DNA of 64,000 bases, taken from positions 11,488,001 through 11,552,000 of the forward strand of contig JAWHQI010000051.1 of NCBI GenBank assembly GCA_033032865.1, written 5' to 3'. This document shows positions 1 through 10,165 of the stretch, piece after piece. A model generated the notes under the pieces. That model saw only the letters and a program-made list of their open reading frames with translations. It had not been told where the DNA came from and ran no database searches. Source of the DNA: Dactylorhiza incarnata (lineage: Eukaryota; Streptophyta; Magnoliopsida; Asparagales; Orchidaceae). Every line of letters begins with the position of its first letter. The stretch's first letter is position 1. The position numbers and the translations under genes are program-made.

Positions 1-596
1 TGATCTTCTCATAGGATTTGTCGATTTCATTCAGGGAAGATTCGAATGATCCAAGGTCTGATTCTACAACCTCTATTGGATCGTTTCGGATTGCAAAGGT
101 CAGATTTGAAGGATCTTAGTTCTTCCTCACTGTTCTCTAAAGCCATTCAAGAAGAAGGAAGAATACACCTCTATCTTTCAGATCTGGTATTGTTTTGTTC
201 AAAATTTTTATCATCTTTGTAGGAGAGATTGTTCTCCGAGTTGTAGGAGTTGTTCTCCGAGTTGTAGGAGAGGTTGTTCTCCGAGGTGTAGGAGTTGTTT
301 TCTCCGAGTTGTAAGAGAAGTTTTCTCTGAGTTTGTAGGAGTTTTGACTCCGAGACAGTAGGATCGTTCTTGATCCGAGTTTCAGAAAGTAGTCAAGTCT
401 AGCTGTGGTGCTAGATTGGCGAGGCCGGCAGTGGAGTACCCAAGTACGGGGAACCACTATAAATTCCTGTGTTATCTGTGGCTGTAATTTCTTTTCTGTG
501 CTGTGCTTTACGTTTAATATTTTAATTCCGCAAAAGACGAAGAGATCACCTATTCACCCCCCTCTAGGTGATTTAGGTAGGCAACTAGATACTTCA
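1..596 (+). repeat. E1 left LTR, 3' part
   Basis: It matches 10281-10876 base for base except for T/C at 205 and C/T at 595. It ends in ACTTCA two bases before the primer site. Positions 215-345 hold about six imperfect copies of a CTCCGAGTTGTAGGAG-like unit, probably in the R/U5 part. A conserved block GGGAACCACTATAAATTCC (about 729 bp before the second LTR's equivalent end; here near 448-468) and a run of six C before TCTAGGTGA close the LTR. Both blocks recur in E2, E3 and E6. Confidence 0.95.
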
Positions 597-598
597 AT

Positions 599-609
599 TG
601 GTATCAGAG
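599..609 (+). other. E1 primer-binding site (tRNA-iMet type)
   Basis: TGGTATCAGAG lies two bases after the LTR end and matches the complement of the plant initiator tRNA-Met 3' end, the usual minus-strand primer of copia elements. Confidence 0.9.
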
Positions 610-673
610 GGTCGTTGTTCGTTGCCAGGTTAACACCTTGAACAGGATCCATTCTTCTAGTTGCTATAAAGCC

Positions 674-2989
674 ATGGATAGAGTCAAGGAATCCTCTCTG
701 AAATTGCCCATCTGCACCAAGGCCAACTTTCCTATATGGAAGGAAAGAGTCCGTTTTTATATGGAAGCTGCAGATCCCAGAATCTTCCAAGTCGTGGAAG
801 AAGGTCCGCATGTGCCTATGACTGCTTCGTCAACAAATCCTACTGTTCAGATACCTAAGAAAATGATGGATTTGAATAAGGATGAGATAGCTCTTGTCGC
901 TCTTGACAAGAAGGCTAAGAACATAATTGCTAGTGCAGTGGACGATTCCATGTTGCAAAACTTAATCCACTGCAAATCAGCCAAAGAGATGTGGACATCC
1001 TTAATTGTTCTAATGGAAGGTACTGACGAGGTAAGAGAAGATAGACGGTCTCTACTTAATCAAGAGTACGAGGCGTTCAAGCAGAATAAGAAGGAGTGCA
1101 TTGCTGATGCGTACAAAAGATTCTTCAAGATAGTCAATGGTTTGAGGAACTACGACAGGGAGTTCACAAACGGTGAACTAAATGACAAATTCTTGCGTTC
1201 CCTAACGAAAGACTGGGATAGCAAAATTGTTGCCATAAGAGAGTTTGGAAAACTGCCAAGTCTAGAACCTCAAAATCTGTTCGGGAAGCTGTTGTCTCAT
1301 GAATTACAAATGAACATCCGAAAGTCTGAAGAGGATGTAAATCGAGCCTCAAGCAAAGAAAGAACCTTAGCTTTGAAGGCAGAGAACTCAAAGAAGAGCA
1401 AAGCAGTGATACCGATCAGAGAAAAGGAATCTGATATTGAAGAAGAATTGGAAGCCAGTTCCTCCTGTTCCGAACTGTCTGATGGGGAGTTCTCTTTAAT
1501 TTCCCGACAATTTAAGAAACTGCTGAACAAACGAAGGCACATGAACAACAAGCCGTCTTCCTCGGATCATAAACATTCTCGTCGTGATGGCGACTATCAC
1601 AGGAAGGGCTCAAGCAATAATGGAAGGTATAAATCCAAACAGAACAAACATATTTCTTCTGACATTATTTGCTACTGTTGTAATAAGCCAGGGCACATGA
1701 TTGCTGAGTGTCCCTACAAAAAGAAAGAAGGTGGAAGAAAAGAAGACAAGAAATCCACTCATGGAAAGAAGAAATCAGATAGAAGCTTTGTCGCTAAGAA
1801 AGCCAAAACTCTGAGCGACAGTGACTCCGATGAGTCGAGTGATGAAGAAGAAGCTTACTTCGGTCTAATGGCTATGTCTGATGATGAAGAAGCACCCCCA
1901 TTCACCGGAAAGGTAAATGATCACACTATTCTATCTGATTCTGATTATGCTTCGGCTGAACAACAGGATAACTCCTTAGACGATGAATCTGAGCTCATGT
2001 CTCAATATACCAAAATGCTCCAAAGTTTTGACAAGTGCCGAAAGGTTGTCAAAACTCAGGGTAAGGAGATCATGGCTCTCAAGGAGATGGAATCTAACTT
2101 GAGAAAAGAAGTTGAAGAACTTTCTTCTCTCAAAGAGGAAGTCCAATCCTTGAAAGACAAGATCAAAAGCTCAGAAGAGACTCTTGCCCTGAGAGATCAT
2201 TCGATAAATGTATTGGAGGAACAGCTTGCGGCTGAGAAGAAGCTGGTTGAAGCATTCTCTCAACCTAAAACTGTTCTGCCAATTATTGGTACTTTTACCA
2301 CTAAGGCAAAAGGGAGCGGTATAGGGCATGAAGCTAGTACTAGCAATTCTTCAAAAAATACAATTGCTAAGAAAAATGGTTTGGTTGCTAAGAAAGCTAC
2401 CGCCAAAGAAAAAGGGAAAACTCATCAAGAGCCTGTAGCATTCAAGAGAGTCATATTCCCTACGAATGCTTATGATATGGAGAGTTCCTATGGTCATTTC
2501 ACACGACCAATTCCTTTTTCACCTGTGAATGGTCATAAGGAATGGGCTCCTCCCCGAAACTTTGGTGATAGTGCTTTTCAAGCACCCTGTCAAGAGATTA
2601 ATCGGAAAGGGTACGGTCCATTTGTTCATGGCCCGAGTGCTAAGGAAGCATCAAAAGTGAAGGCTGTTGCACCAAAGCCAAAGAAGACAGTACCACCTTG
2701 TGTGTGCTGCCCTCATGAGGCATCCTCATCTAGAAGGGTTGCTCCTGCAAGAGCTAACGCTCAAAAAGTAAAGCAGGAAAGTGTAAAAAGAAGGTACAAC
2801 AGATTCAACTGTTGGTGCTGCGGCAGGATTGGTCACTTTGCCGTTGATTGTTGGTTTAATACAACGTATACTAGGAGACCACAAGTGAACGTTGCAAGAC
2901 CGACCACTCGCAATGTTAAAATTTATCGTGGTGCTCAACTGACAAGGGACCAAGGACCCAAATATGTTTGGGCTCCTAAGGCAAAATGA
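674..2989 (+). CDS. gag: E1 gag polyprotein (771 aa)
   Basis: Structural protein that forms the virus-like particle and binds genomic RNA. The chosen start is the ATG in GCCATGG context at 674; the open frame begins upstream at 638 but without an ATG. Residues about 1-230 match the copia gag core (UBN2/DUF4219 type: KLPICTKANFPIWKERVRF near the start, then a helical DR..LLNQEYEAF segment). A basic Lys/Ser/Asp-rich linker follows. A CX2CX4HX4C zinc knuckle lies at about 333-346 and a second one at about 713-726. A long charged coiled coil occupies about 450-545. The length exceeds that of simple copia gags (300-450 aa) and fits Sireviruses. The frame is intact. It overlaps the upstream reach of the pol frame by a few codons, with pol in the +1 frame. 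Confidence 0.93.
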   Translation: MDRVKESSLKLPICTKANFPIWKERVRFYMEAADPRIFQVVEEGPHVPMTASSTNPTVQIPKKMMDLNKDEIALVALDKKAKNIIASAVDDSMLQNLIHCKSAKEMWTSLIVLMEGTDEVREDRRSLLNQEYEAFKQNKKECIADAYKRFFKIVNGLRNYDREFTNGELNDKFLRSLTKDWDSKIVAIREFGKLPSLEPQNLFGKLLSHELQMNIRKSEEDVNRASSKERTLALKAENSKKSKAVIPIREKESDIEEELEASSSCSELSDGEFSLISRQFKKLLNKRRHMNNKPSSSDHKHSRRDGDYHRKGSSNNGRYKSKQNKHISSDIICYCCNKPGHMIAECPYKKKEGGRKEDKKSTHGKKKSDRSFVAKKAKTLSDSDSDESSDEEEAYFGLMAMSDDEEAPPFTGKVNDHTILSDSDYASAEQQDNSLDDESELMSQYTKMLQSFDKCRKVVKTQGKEIMALKEMESNLRKEVEELSSLKEEVQSLKDKIKSSEETLALRDHSINVLEEQLAAEKKLVEAFSQPKTVLPIIGTFTTKAKGSGIGHEASTSNSSKNTIAKKNGLVAKKATAKEKGKTHQEPVAFKRVIFPTNAYDMESSYGHFTRPIPFSPVNGHKEWAPPRNFGDSAFQAPCQEINRKGYGPFVHGPSAKEASKVKAVAPKPKKTVPPCVCCPHEASSSRRVAPARANAQKVKQESVKRRYNRFNCWCCGRIGHFAVDCWFNTTYTRRPQVNVARPTTRNVKIYRGAQLTRDQGPKYVWAPKAK

Positions 2990-3001
2990 TCTGTTTTTGC
3001 A
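2990..3001 (+). promoter_or_regulatory. Candidate 3' splice site at the E1 gag-pol junction
   Basis: The gag stop TGA (2987-2989) is followed at once by CTGTTTTTGCAG and then G, a pyrimidine tract with an acceptor-like CAG. The same layout (gag stop, pyrimidine tract, AG, G) occurs in E2 (15338-15360) and E3 (19946-19962), and a variant occurs in E5. Function is inferred only. Confidence 0.4.
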
Positions 3002-6000
3002 GGTATGTCCAAAGGCCAACAAAAATCCTATCTGGTATTTGGACAGTGGATGCTCTTGGCATATGACCGGGACAAGAATCCTTTTGCAAAACTACATTCC
3101 AGTTGCGAACGGTCCAAAAGTTATTTTTGGCAGTTCAGACAGAGGAATAACTAAAGGCTATGGTATGATTTCTAACGGTAATGTATCGTTTTCCGATGTA
3201 GCTTATGTGGAAGGATTACAACATAATCTGATATGCATAAGTCAACTTTGTGATAAAGGATACATTGTTGATTTTCATAAAGATAAATGTTTGATAAAGT
3301 CAGCTGAAAATAATGAAACAATTTTATCAGGCATTCGCTGTAGAAATATATTTTGTTTAAATTTTCTTTGCATATCATCTTCTACACCCGTATGTCTTTT
3401 AGCTAAAGATAGTGCATCTCTTGTCGACCAATGGCATAAGAGATTAGCACATATAAATCTCAAAACTATAAATAAATTGTTTTCACAAAACTTGGTGCGC
3501 GATGCTCCTGATGTTAAGTGCATTAAAGATAGACCTTGTCATGCTTGTGTAAAAGGCAAGCAAACAAGAGCTACCTTCAAGAGCATTATTGGCAAAGATT
3601 CCACCAGGTGTTTATACCTGCTCCACATGGATTTGTTTGGTCCTTTGCAAATTAGGAGTTTAGGAGGAAAATCTTACACATTAGTTATTGTAGATGATTA
3701 CTCCTGTTTTGCCTGGGTATTCTTTCTGAAACACAAGTCAGATACCTTTGACACTTTCACTAGTTTTGTCAGGCAAGTCCAGAATGAATTTAACTGTTCG
3801 GTGGTCAAAATCAGAAGTGACCATGGTACAGAATTTGAATCTGGAGCCATGACAGAATTCTGTGAAAGCCTCGGTATCTTTCATGAGTTCTCCTCTCCTC
3901 GAACTCCACAATAAAATGGAGTAGCTGAGAGAAAGAATAGAACACTCATTGAGGCTTGCAGAACCATGTTGAGTGACTCTTCACTACCTGAACACTTTTG
4001 GGCTGAAGCTGTCAACACTGCATGCCATGTGCAAAACAGAGCACTCATAAACAAAAACCATGAAAAGACTCCTTATGAACTTCTAAAGGACAAGAAACCA
4101 ATCATCTCTTATTTTAGAATCTTTGGTAGTAAATGCTTTGTACTAAACAATGGAAAGCATTACAAAACTAAGTTCAGTGAAAAGAGCTTTGAAGGTATTT
4201 TTGTAGGCTATAGTAGCCATAGTAGGGCATATAGAGTTTTTAATAAGAAAACCCGGGTGGTAGAAGAATCTATTAACGTTGTATTTGATGAGACGAGCAT
4301 GCTACAAGGCAGCTCTTCCAGATTTCTTCTGTAGACACAGGTTCAAAGCTACAGGATTTAAGCTTGGATCAGCCAGTTGAAGGAAGTTCTCAACAGTTCA
4401 TCAAGATTCCCCCAACAACTACCTATGAAGAAGATAATCCTGATGAAGAGCCAATCCAAGTGGAGGAAGATACTCCAACTGTAGAAGAAACTCCTATTGG
4501 TCAAAATCATGCAAGGAACCTCGGGCTACGACACTTGAGGGATCATCCAGTTGATCAGATCATAGGAGATCCTCATGAAGGAATAAGAACAAGATGAGGT
4601 ACCATTAACGAAAATATGCACCTAAGTTTTCTTTCGCAGGTTGAACCAAAGAAATTTCAAGAGGCAAATGAAGATCCATCTTGGATAATCGCTATGGAAG
4701 AAGAATTAAACCAGTTCAAACGCTGCAAGGTTTGGACACTTGTTCCAAAACCCAAAGACAAGAATGTCATTGGAACAAAGTGGGTGTACAGAAACAAGCT
4801 GGATGAAGAAGGAACAATTATAAAGAACAAAGCCAGACTTGTAGCTAAGGGATACAGACAAGAGGAAGGTATCGACTTCGATCAGACGTACGCTCCAGTA
4901 GCAAGGCTCGAAGCGATCAGACTCTTCCTTGCTTATGCTGCTTTCAAGGGTTTCACCGTATATCAGATGGATGTCAAGTCCGCTTTCCTAAACGGAGACA
5001 TCAAAGAGGAAGTATACGTTGAACAACCCCCAGGTTTTGTTGATCCTGATCATCCCAATCATGTTTATTTATTACAAAAAGCTTTATATGGTTTGAAACA
5101 AGCTCCTCGAGCTTGGTACGAGACGCTGTCTAACTTTCTTCTTGAGAACAAGTTCACAAGAGGAAAGATAGATAAAACATTATTTCTTAGGGAAGTAAAA
5201 TGCAAGATTTTGCTAGTGCAAATCTATGTCGATGACATCATATTTGGCTCTACGGATAATAACCTTTGCAAAAAGTTTTCTAAACTTATGCAAGGGAAAT
5301 TTGAAATGAGCAGTATGGGTGAGCTGAAATATTTCTTAGGACTTCAAGTGAAGCAGTCAGAAGATGGAACCTTCATCTCTCAGACAAAGTTCACTAAAGA
5401 GTTGATTAAGAAATTTGGAATGGAGAGTGCAACCTCTATGAGGACTCCAATGAGCTCAGCTATGTCTCTGGACAAGGATGAAAAAGGGAAACCTTTTGAT
5501 GAAACCAAGTACAGAAGCATAATTGGCTCTTTGCTCTATCTTACTGCCAGTAGACCTGATATAATGTTCTCTACATGTGTATGCGCTAGATATCAGGTGA
5601 ACTCTAAGGAATCCCACTATACTGCTGCGAAGCGGATTTTGAGATACCTTAAAGGCACACCAAATCTTGGCTTATGGTACCCAAGAAGTAATGATAGCGA
5701 ACTAATTGGTTTTTCAGATGCAGATTTTGCAGGTAGCAAAGACGACAGGAAAAGCACTTCCGGGACATGTCAATTCCTAGGAAGGAGACTTATTTCCTGG
5801 AGTAGCAAGAAGCAGAATTGTGTCGCAATTTCAACCGCCGAGTCGGAATACATTTCTGCTGGCAGTTGTTGCGCACAACTTCTATGGATAAGGAATCAAC
5901 TTCAAGACTACAACATGAAGATCAAAGATATTCCCATGTTTTGCGACTCTTCCAGTGCAATTGCTATCGCAAACAATCCAGTCTCTCACAGTCGGACAAA

Positions 6001-6169
6001 GCACATCGAGCTTCGATATCACTTTATCCGGGAGCATGTGGAGAAGGGTGACATAAGTCTGAGATATGTCCCCACGGATAAGCAAGTTGCAGATATCTTC
6101 ACGAAGCCGCTAGATGAGACTAAGTTCTCTTTCTTCAAGACGGAACTTGGAATGCTCAACATGGAGTAA
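2990..6169 (+). pseudogene. pol: E1 pol (protease-integrase-RT-RNase H), three lesions
   Basis: The pol frame is +1 relative to gag. Protease carries the active-site motif DSGCSWHMTG (about 3045-3075). A GAG-pre-integrase zinc region and the integrase core follow, with catalytic Asp in HMDLFGP (about 3630) and IRSDHGTEFE (about 3815); the catalytic Glu lies beyond the first stop. RT has [15 protein letters not shown] and the YVDD box (about 5230); RNase H has SDADFAG, AESEYIS and [10 protein letters not shown]. Lesions: TAA at 3912-3914 within the integrase core where CAA is expected; a frameshift between about 4300 and 4364 with a TAG at 4332-4334 in the old frame; TGA at 4595-4597 where CGA is likely. 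Each is a single-step change, consistent with a young copy. From 4616 to the TAA at 6167-6169, RT and RNase H are fully open. Confidence 0.93.
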
Positions 6170-6237
6170 TGTCCATTCAAGCAAATCATGAAGACTTGGA
6201 GATTTCAAGACTCAAAACCTGTTCCTGGACAATTTCA

Positions 6238-6505
6238 AGTTGATGTCTCGAGAACTATAGATTGTCTCGAGAACTACAAGGTCTCTCGACAACTCTGTCA
6301 CTTCAAGATCTCGAAACAAATCTAAAGGACTTCTGGGAGTTTTCGAGACATGACAAGTCTCTCGAGACATAGTCAGAACTCGGGAAATGGTAATGTCTCG
6401 AGACTTAATCTATCTCTCGAGACATCAGGACAAGTCAAACCGCGCAGAGCTTCCAGAGTTCTCGAGACATAGCCGATGTCTCGAGACATAGGTCTGTTTT
6501 AAAAT
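6238..6505 (+). promoter_or_regulatory. E1 internal TCTCGAGA palindrome array upstream of ORF3
   Basis: At least ten copies of CTCGAG or one-off variants (TCTCGAGA, GTCTCGAGAC) occur in under 270 bases of otherwise non-coding spacer between pol and ORF3. The same motif fills the U3 region of this element's LTR (9669-10040) and is not dense elsewhere in E1. A TATA box follows at about 6580. Confidence 0.85.
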
Positions 6506-6578
6506 TGTTCCGGAACTCAGGTATGTGCCGTTTCCCCTATTTTTTTTTAAGTGTCACCTAAAATGTCAAATCAAGGTC

Positions 6579-6593
6579 ATATATATATATACA
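6579..6593 (+). promoter_or_regulatory. E1 internal TATA box before ORF3
   Basis: An ATATATATATATAC tract lies about 75 bases after the palindrome array and about 150 bases before the ORF3 ATG. E2 (46263) and E3 (20318) have TATA boxes in the same place, which supports a real subgenomic promoter over chance AT richness. Confidence 0.6.
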
Positions 6594-6736
6594 TCCTATC
6601 GGAAACTTGGTGTTCACTAAACCTTCGACCCCGAGACCTCGACCCTTCGACTTCCTCTCGAGCGGCGACTGGTCGACGTCGTGGTTCTCGGAAGTGGATC
6701 GTCTCCCCTGTTCTTCTCCTCCTCTCAAATCCTTCG

Positions 6737-9118
6737 ATGGCTCCCTCCTCAAATCCCAAGATCGGAGTTGGCAATGAGGTTGTTCGCTCGGGTATTGCCG
6801 ACTTATCCGAGGACTTCCAGAATCTCTTCTGTATGCTTGATGCCGCCGATTTGGAATTTGTTCTTGAGCATCCTTGCCGTATTCTGTTTGATGAGGTTGA
6901 AGAATTCTTCACCAATGCAAAGGCTATCAAGGACAGAAGGATGTTGGTCTCTTTCGTAAAAGGGATCAAAATCAAGATGTCTCCCAAGACCCTTGTGAAA
7001 CATTTGCACCTCACTAAAGTTGATTTTGAAGAAGAGTTAAGTGACAGTGATTGGTTGAGAACAGCTCGATACTGTGGTCTGGACTCAGACTTTTCTGCTG
7101 TTAAAAGGAGCAAGATGAATGATGCAGGCAAGCTCTTGGTGGATATAATTCTAAAAGTTCTCTTTTGCAAGCAAGGCACACAGGGGCATGTATCTGAAGA
7201 GACCTTTCTTCTGATGGTTGGAATAGTCACTGGGAAGAAGAGAGATTGGGCCTCAATCTTGTTCTCCAACATCAAGGCCTCAATCTGCTCTCCAAAGTTT
7301 GCAAGGATCATCACTCTGTTTCTGAATCAGTTCAATTCTGCCATTTTTGACATGTCCAAAGGTGCAGTTATTCATCACCTCAAGAAGATCGATGTCGTCA
7401 CCGTGCAGAGATGGGACATTCGGATCCAGAAGCCGGGAGTGGCTAGTGCAGTTTCTGAGGGGGAGCCTCAGCAGTCTGCAGAAGCTGGTGTTCCCTCTGA
7501 AGGCCAGGTACCTATAGTACCCTCATTTCCCCTTCCTCCTCAGATTAGACCTAAAGCCTCAGGCAGAGCTAAGCTGCCAATCCGTTCAAAGACCAAAGGT
7601 CAGCCCTCCTCAACTCCAGAAGTTCCCATTCCTCCATCAGTTCCAGCAGAACCAGAAGTTCCATCAGTTCCATCCGATAATATTCCTTCACCATCTCAAA
7701 CTCCCATTACAGTTTCAGTTCCACCACCTCCATCTCCTCCTCCTCCTTCAGTTACTGAAGAAGAAGCCTCCTTGGCAAATGAGGCAGTGGCAGCTGTTCT
7801 CATGGTTATTCAAAAAGAACCCTCTGATGTGCACAGTCCCAGTGGCCAGCAGGCAGGGTCTGGTGCTGATTTTGCTTTCAATCAAGATGATGATGTTGAT
7901 TCAGTACATGTTTCAACACCTTCCCCAGTACATGTTGAGGCGGAGTCAGAGATTGATACAACCAAGCATGCTCCGGATGAGCTAGGTTGTGAAGACGGTA
8001 AGGTAGCACCTTCTTGTGAAATTGAAGACATTCCTGATGATGAAGAAGCTCCAGTAGATATTCATATTGCTGCTCCTACTGCTCCTCTACCATCCTTTCA
8101 CTCTTCTCCTCCAGTACATGATGCAGGTTCCCTTCTGGGACAAATAGAGGCTATGCTAAAAAGGCAAAGTGAACAGTTTGAACACTCCTTGACGACTGTC
8201 CACAGGAGGATTGCTTCAGTGGAAAGTGAGCTTGGTCGGGAGCTAGCCAAAATCAAGACAAATTATGAACATCTTTCAGATTTGATGTGCCATGGAAGCA
8301 AGTCAGTGGAGCATGCAACTGCCGGTGTAGGCACTGTGCTGAAGCAGACTGTAATCATAACCCAACTTCAACAAACTATGCTGAATGATGCTGAAGCCAA
8401 CACTTTCAAAGTTGTTGATGAAGTGGGCAAGTTTAAAGATGATACTCTCCAAACCCTATCTGTAGAAGTCAGAAAGGGGGAGGAAAATATAGTAGCTCAA
8501 ATGACAGATTTGGTTGAAAGCTCAGTCTCTGCTCTTCAAAGCTCATGGAATTCTCAGTTTGAGCAGTTCTCTACCAGGATATTGAAGCAAGTTGCTGATA
8601 TTAATGCTTATTCATTTAAAACAGCAACGTGGCTGCATAATCAGATCTTTCCTGAGTTGGAAATTGATCCTGATGTTCCTGTTCCTCAGTTCTCTCCTAG
8701 ACCAGAAGATTTTGTTGGCAAGGCTCCTTCTGTTGCAGATCAGTCAGATAGGACTGGGTCTAAAAGAAAAAGAAATTATGGTGAGGGTCCCTCTGCTACT
8801 AGATCTGTTCCCTCCTCCAGTTCTGCAGGTTCTTACAAGGCTAAGGTTGAGAAAAGTTATCCAGAACTCTGGAGCCCTGTCTCAAAAGATATTATTCTTG
8901 AATCCTATAGGTTAGTCCATGAAGGTAAATTGAACAGATCTGAATGCTACAGCTCTCAAGAATGGGAAAAACATGAGACAGCTCAAAGGAAGCGAAGGAT
9001 TCATTTCAGAGCTTTTGGTTATAATAATGCTGATGCTCCGGAACCCCCTCCGTTTTACCATCCCAAGCCTCATGCTTATTTCTCCAGACAAGAAGAAAAG
9101 ATGAAAAGACGATCTTGA
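6737..9118 (+). CDS. E1 ORF3, Sirevirus third-ORF protein (793 aa), intact
   Basis: An extra protein encoded after pol, of the sort called envelope-like in Sireviruses. The start is the ATG at 6737 (MAPSSN...), matching the MAPK start of the E3 homologue; the open frame reaches back to 6551 without a better ATG. Residues about 15-235 form a globular domain shared with E2 and E3 (core: LLVDIILKVLFCKQG, then W-x-x-IL-F). It resembles the domain annotated as plant transposon protein (PF20167-like), recalled from memory. Next come a Pro/Ser-rich linker (about 245-400), acidic stretches, a coiled coil (about 475-650), the basic cluster SKRKRNYG (about 677) and a basic C-terminal domain. I see no signal peptide and no membrane span, so an envelope role is not supported. 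Nuclear action is an inference from the basic cluster. Confidence 0.88.
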   Translation: MAPSSNPKIGVGNEVVRSGIADLSEDFQNLFCMLDAADLEFVLEHPCRILFDEVEEFFTNAKAIKDRRMLVSFVKGIKIKMSPKTLVKHLHLTKVDFEEELSDSDWLRTARYCGLDSDFSAVKRSKMNDAGKLLVDIILKVLFCKQGTQGHVSEETFLLMVGIVTGKKRDWASILFSNIKASICSPKFARIITLFLNQFNSAIFDMSKGAVIHHLKKIDVVTVQRWDIRIQKPGVASAVSEGEPQQSAEAGVPSEGQVPIVPSFPLPPQIRPKASGRAKLPIRSKTKGQPSSTPEVPIPPSVPAEPEVPSVPSDNIPSPSQTPITVSVPPPPSPPPPSVTEEEASLANEAVAAVLMVIQKEPSDVHSPSGQQAGSGADFAFNQDDDVDSVHVSTPSPVHVEAESEIDTTKHAPDELGCEDGKVAPSCEIEDIPDDEEAPVDIHIAAPTAPLPSFHSSPPVHDAGSLLGQIEAMLKRQSEQFEHSLTTVHRRIASVESELGRELAKIKTNYEHLSDLMCHGSKSVEHATAGVGTVLKQTVIITQLQQTMLNDAEANTFKVVDEVGKFKDDTLQTLSVEVRKGEENIVAQMTDLVESSVSALQSSWNSQFEQFSTRILKQVADINAYSFKTATWLHNQIFPELEIDPDVPVPQFSPRPEDFVGKAPSVADQSDRTGSKRKRNYGEGPSATRSVPSSSSAGSYKAKVEKSYPELWSPVSKDIILESYRLVHEGKLNRSECYSSQEWEKHETAQRKRRIHFRAFGYNNADAPEPPPFYHPKPHAYFSRQEEKMKRRS

Positions 9119-9343
9119 AGGATGATAATGATGATTCTGTGAAGACATATTTTGGTTTCATTCTGATTTAGTGAACATCAAGTCTTCTGAACAATTCAAA
9201 TTTAGATACATATATATATTTGATGTTTTGATGTTCTTTACTTTTTCATTTCTATATCTTTGTGTAGTGTAGCATATTTATTCTTTAACTGCTGTAATTC
9301 AACTTAGTGTACAGGGTTCTGACTTCTACAAATAGGGGGAGAT
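9119..9343 (+). other. E1 3' untranslated region and polypurine tract
   Basis: AT-rich non-coding region ending in the polypurine tract AAATAGGGGGAGAT directly before the LTR start TGTTGG. The tract primes plus-strand DNA synthesis. Nearly the same tract precedes the right LTRs of E2, E3 and E6. Confidence 0.88.
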
Positions 9344-9668
9344 TGTTGGAAATTGCATTCACAATTACCTTGATTTGTGAGAAGTCAACCTTAAACTAAG
9401 ATTGAATTGCTTTTGTATTTGATATGCTTTTCTAGTATTGTCTTGCAGATTATCATGGGTAAGTGTAAGCCAATGTCAGGTCACAATGGGTCTGCAAACA
9501 CAGTTTCATAGTATGTAATTCCTCATTTTATGAAACATGGTGATGACTCATATGTGATCTCTCTATTGAGATACACTTCATTTTCAAGACTATTGAAGAC
9601 CTTGGAGTGCAGCTGCAACAAGTGGTCTAGAAAAGATAAGGAGCAAAAGAAAATAATTTTTCTAAGGG

Positions 9669-10040
9669 GATGTCTCGAGAGATCGAGCTTGTCTCGAGAA
9701 GTCAAGGCTTGTCTCGAGATGCAGGCTCTGCTCTTTTCGGAAACTCTATCTGGATGTCTCGAGAGATCAACCATGTCTCGAGATCTACTGGACCGAGAGA
9801 TTTCCTTTGTCTCGAGAGATCCTGCCTTACTCGAGTCTGCAATCTTTTGATCTCTTAATCTCAGTTCTCGAGAGATAGATTTCTGATGTCTCGAGATATT
9901 TGGTATATCTCGAGAACTATTCCTTATGTCTCGAGAGATCCATTTTTTCCGAGACATTGGTCTGATGATTTCTCCTCCTTCTGTTCTCGAGAGATACTCC
10001 TCATGTCTCGAGAAATCCCATTTGTCTCGAGACATCTGTC
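9669..10040 (+). promoter_or_regulatory. E1 LTR U3 array of TCTCGAGA palindromes
   Basis: About sixteen copies of CTCGAG-centred palindromes (GTCTCGAGA, CTCGAGAGATC and variants) in 370 bases, spaced mostly 15-40 bases apart without a fixed period. It ends about 110 bases before the LTR TATA box. Confidence 0.88.
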
Positions 10041-10152
10041 TAAATTTTGATATTCTTTGTTCTCTGTTCTTGACGACCCGTGATCGCTCATTTCCGATCC
10101 TAACGGCTTTCTTGAGAGCATTTAAGGCTGGTTTATACCTTAATTGCCTTTC

Positions 10153-10165
10153 TCTATATATATAG
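10153..10165 (+). promoter_or_regulatory. E1 LTR TATA box
   Basis: CTCTATATATATAGG, the most TATA-like sequence in the LTR, downstream of the palindrome array. A transcription start near 10190 is inferred. Confidence 0.6.

Noticed and set aside
137..457. 106-codon antisense ORF in E1 LTR, repeated almost identically at 10417-10737
   Set aside because: It is antisense to the LTR and its product is the translation of the CTCCGAG/GTAGGAG tandem repeats. The duplicate exists only because the two LTRs are copies.
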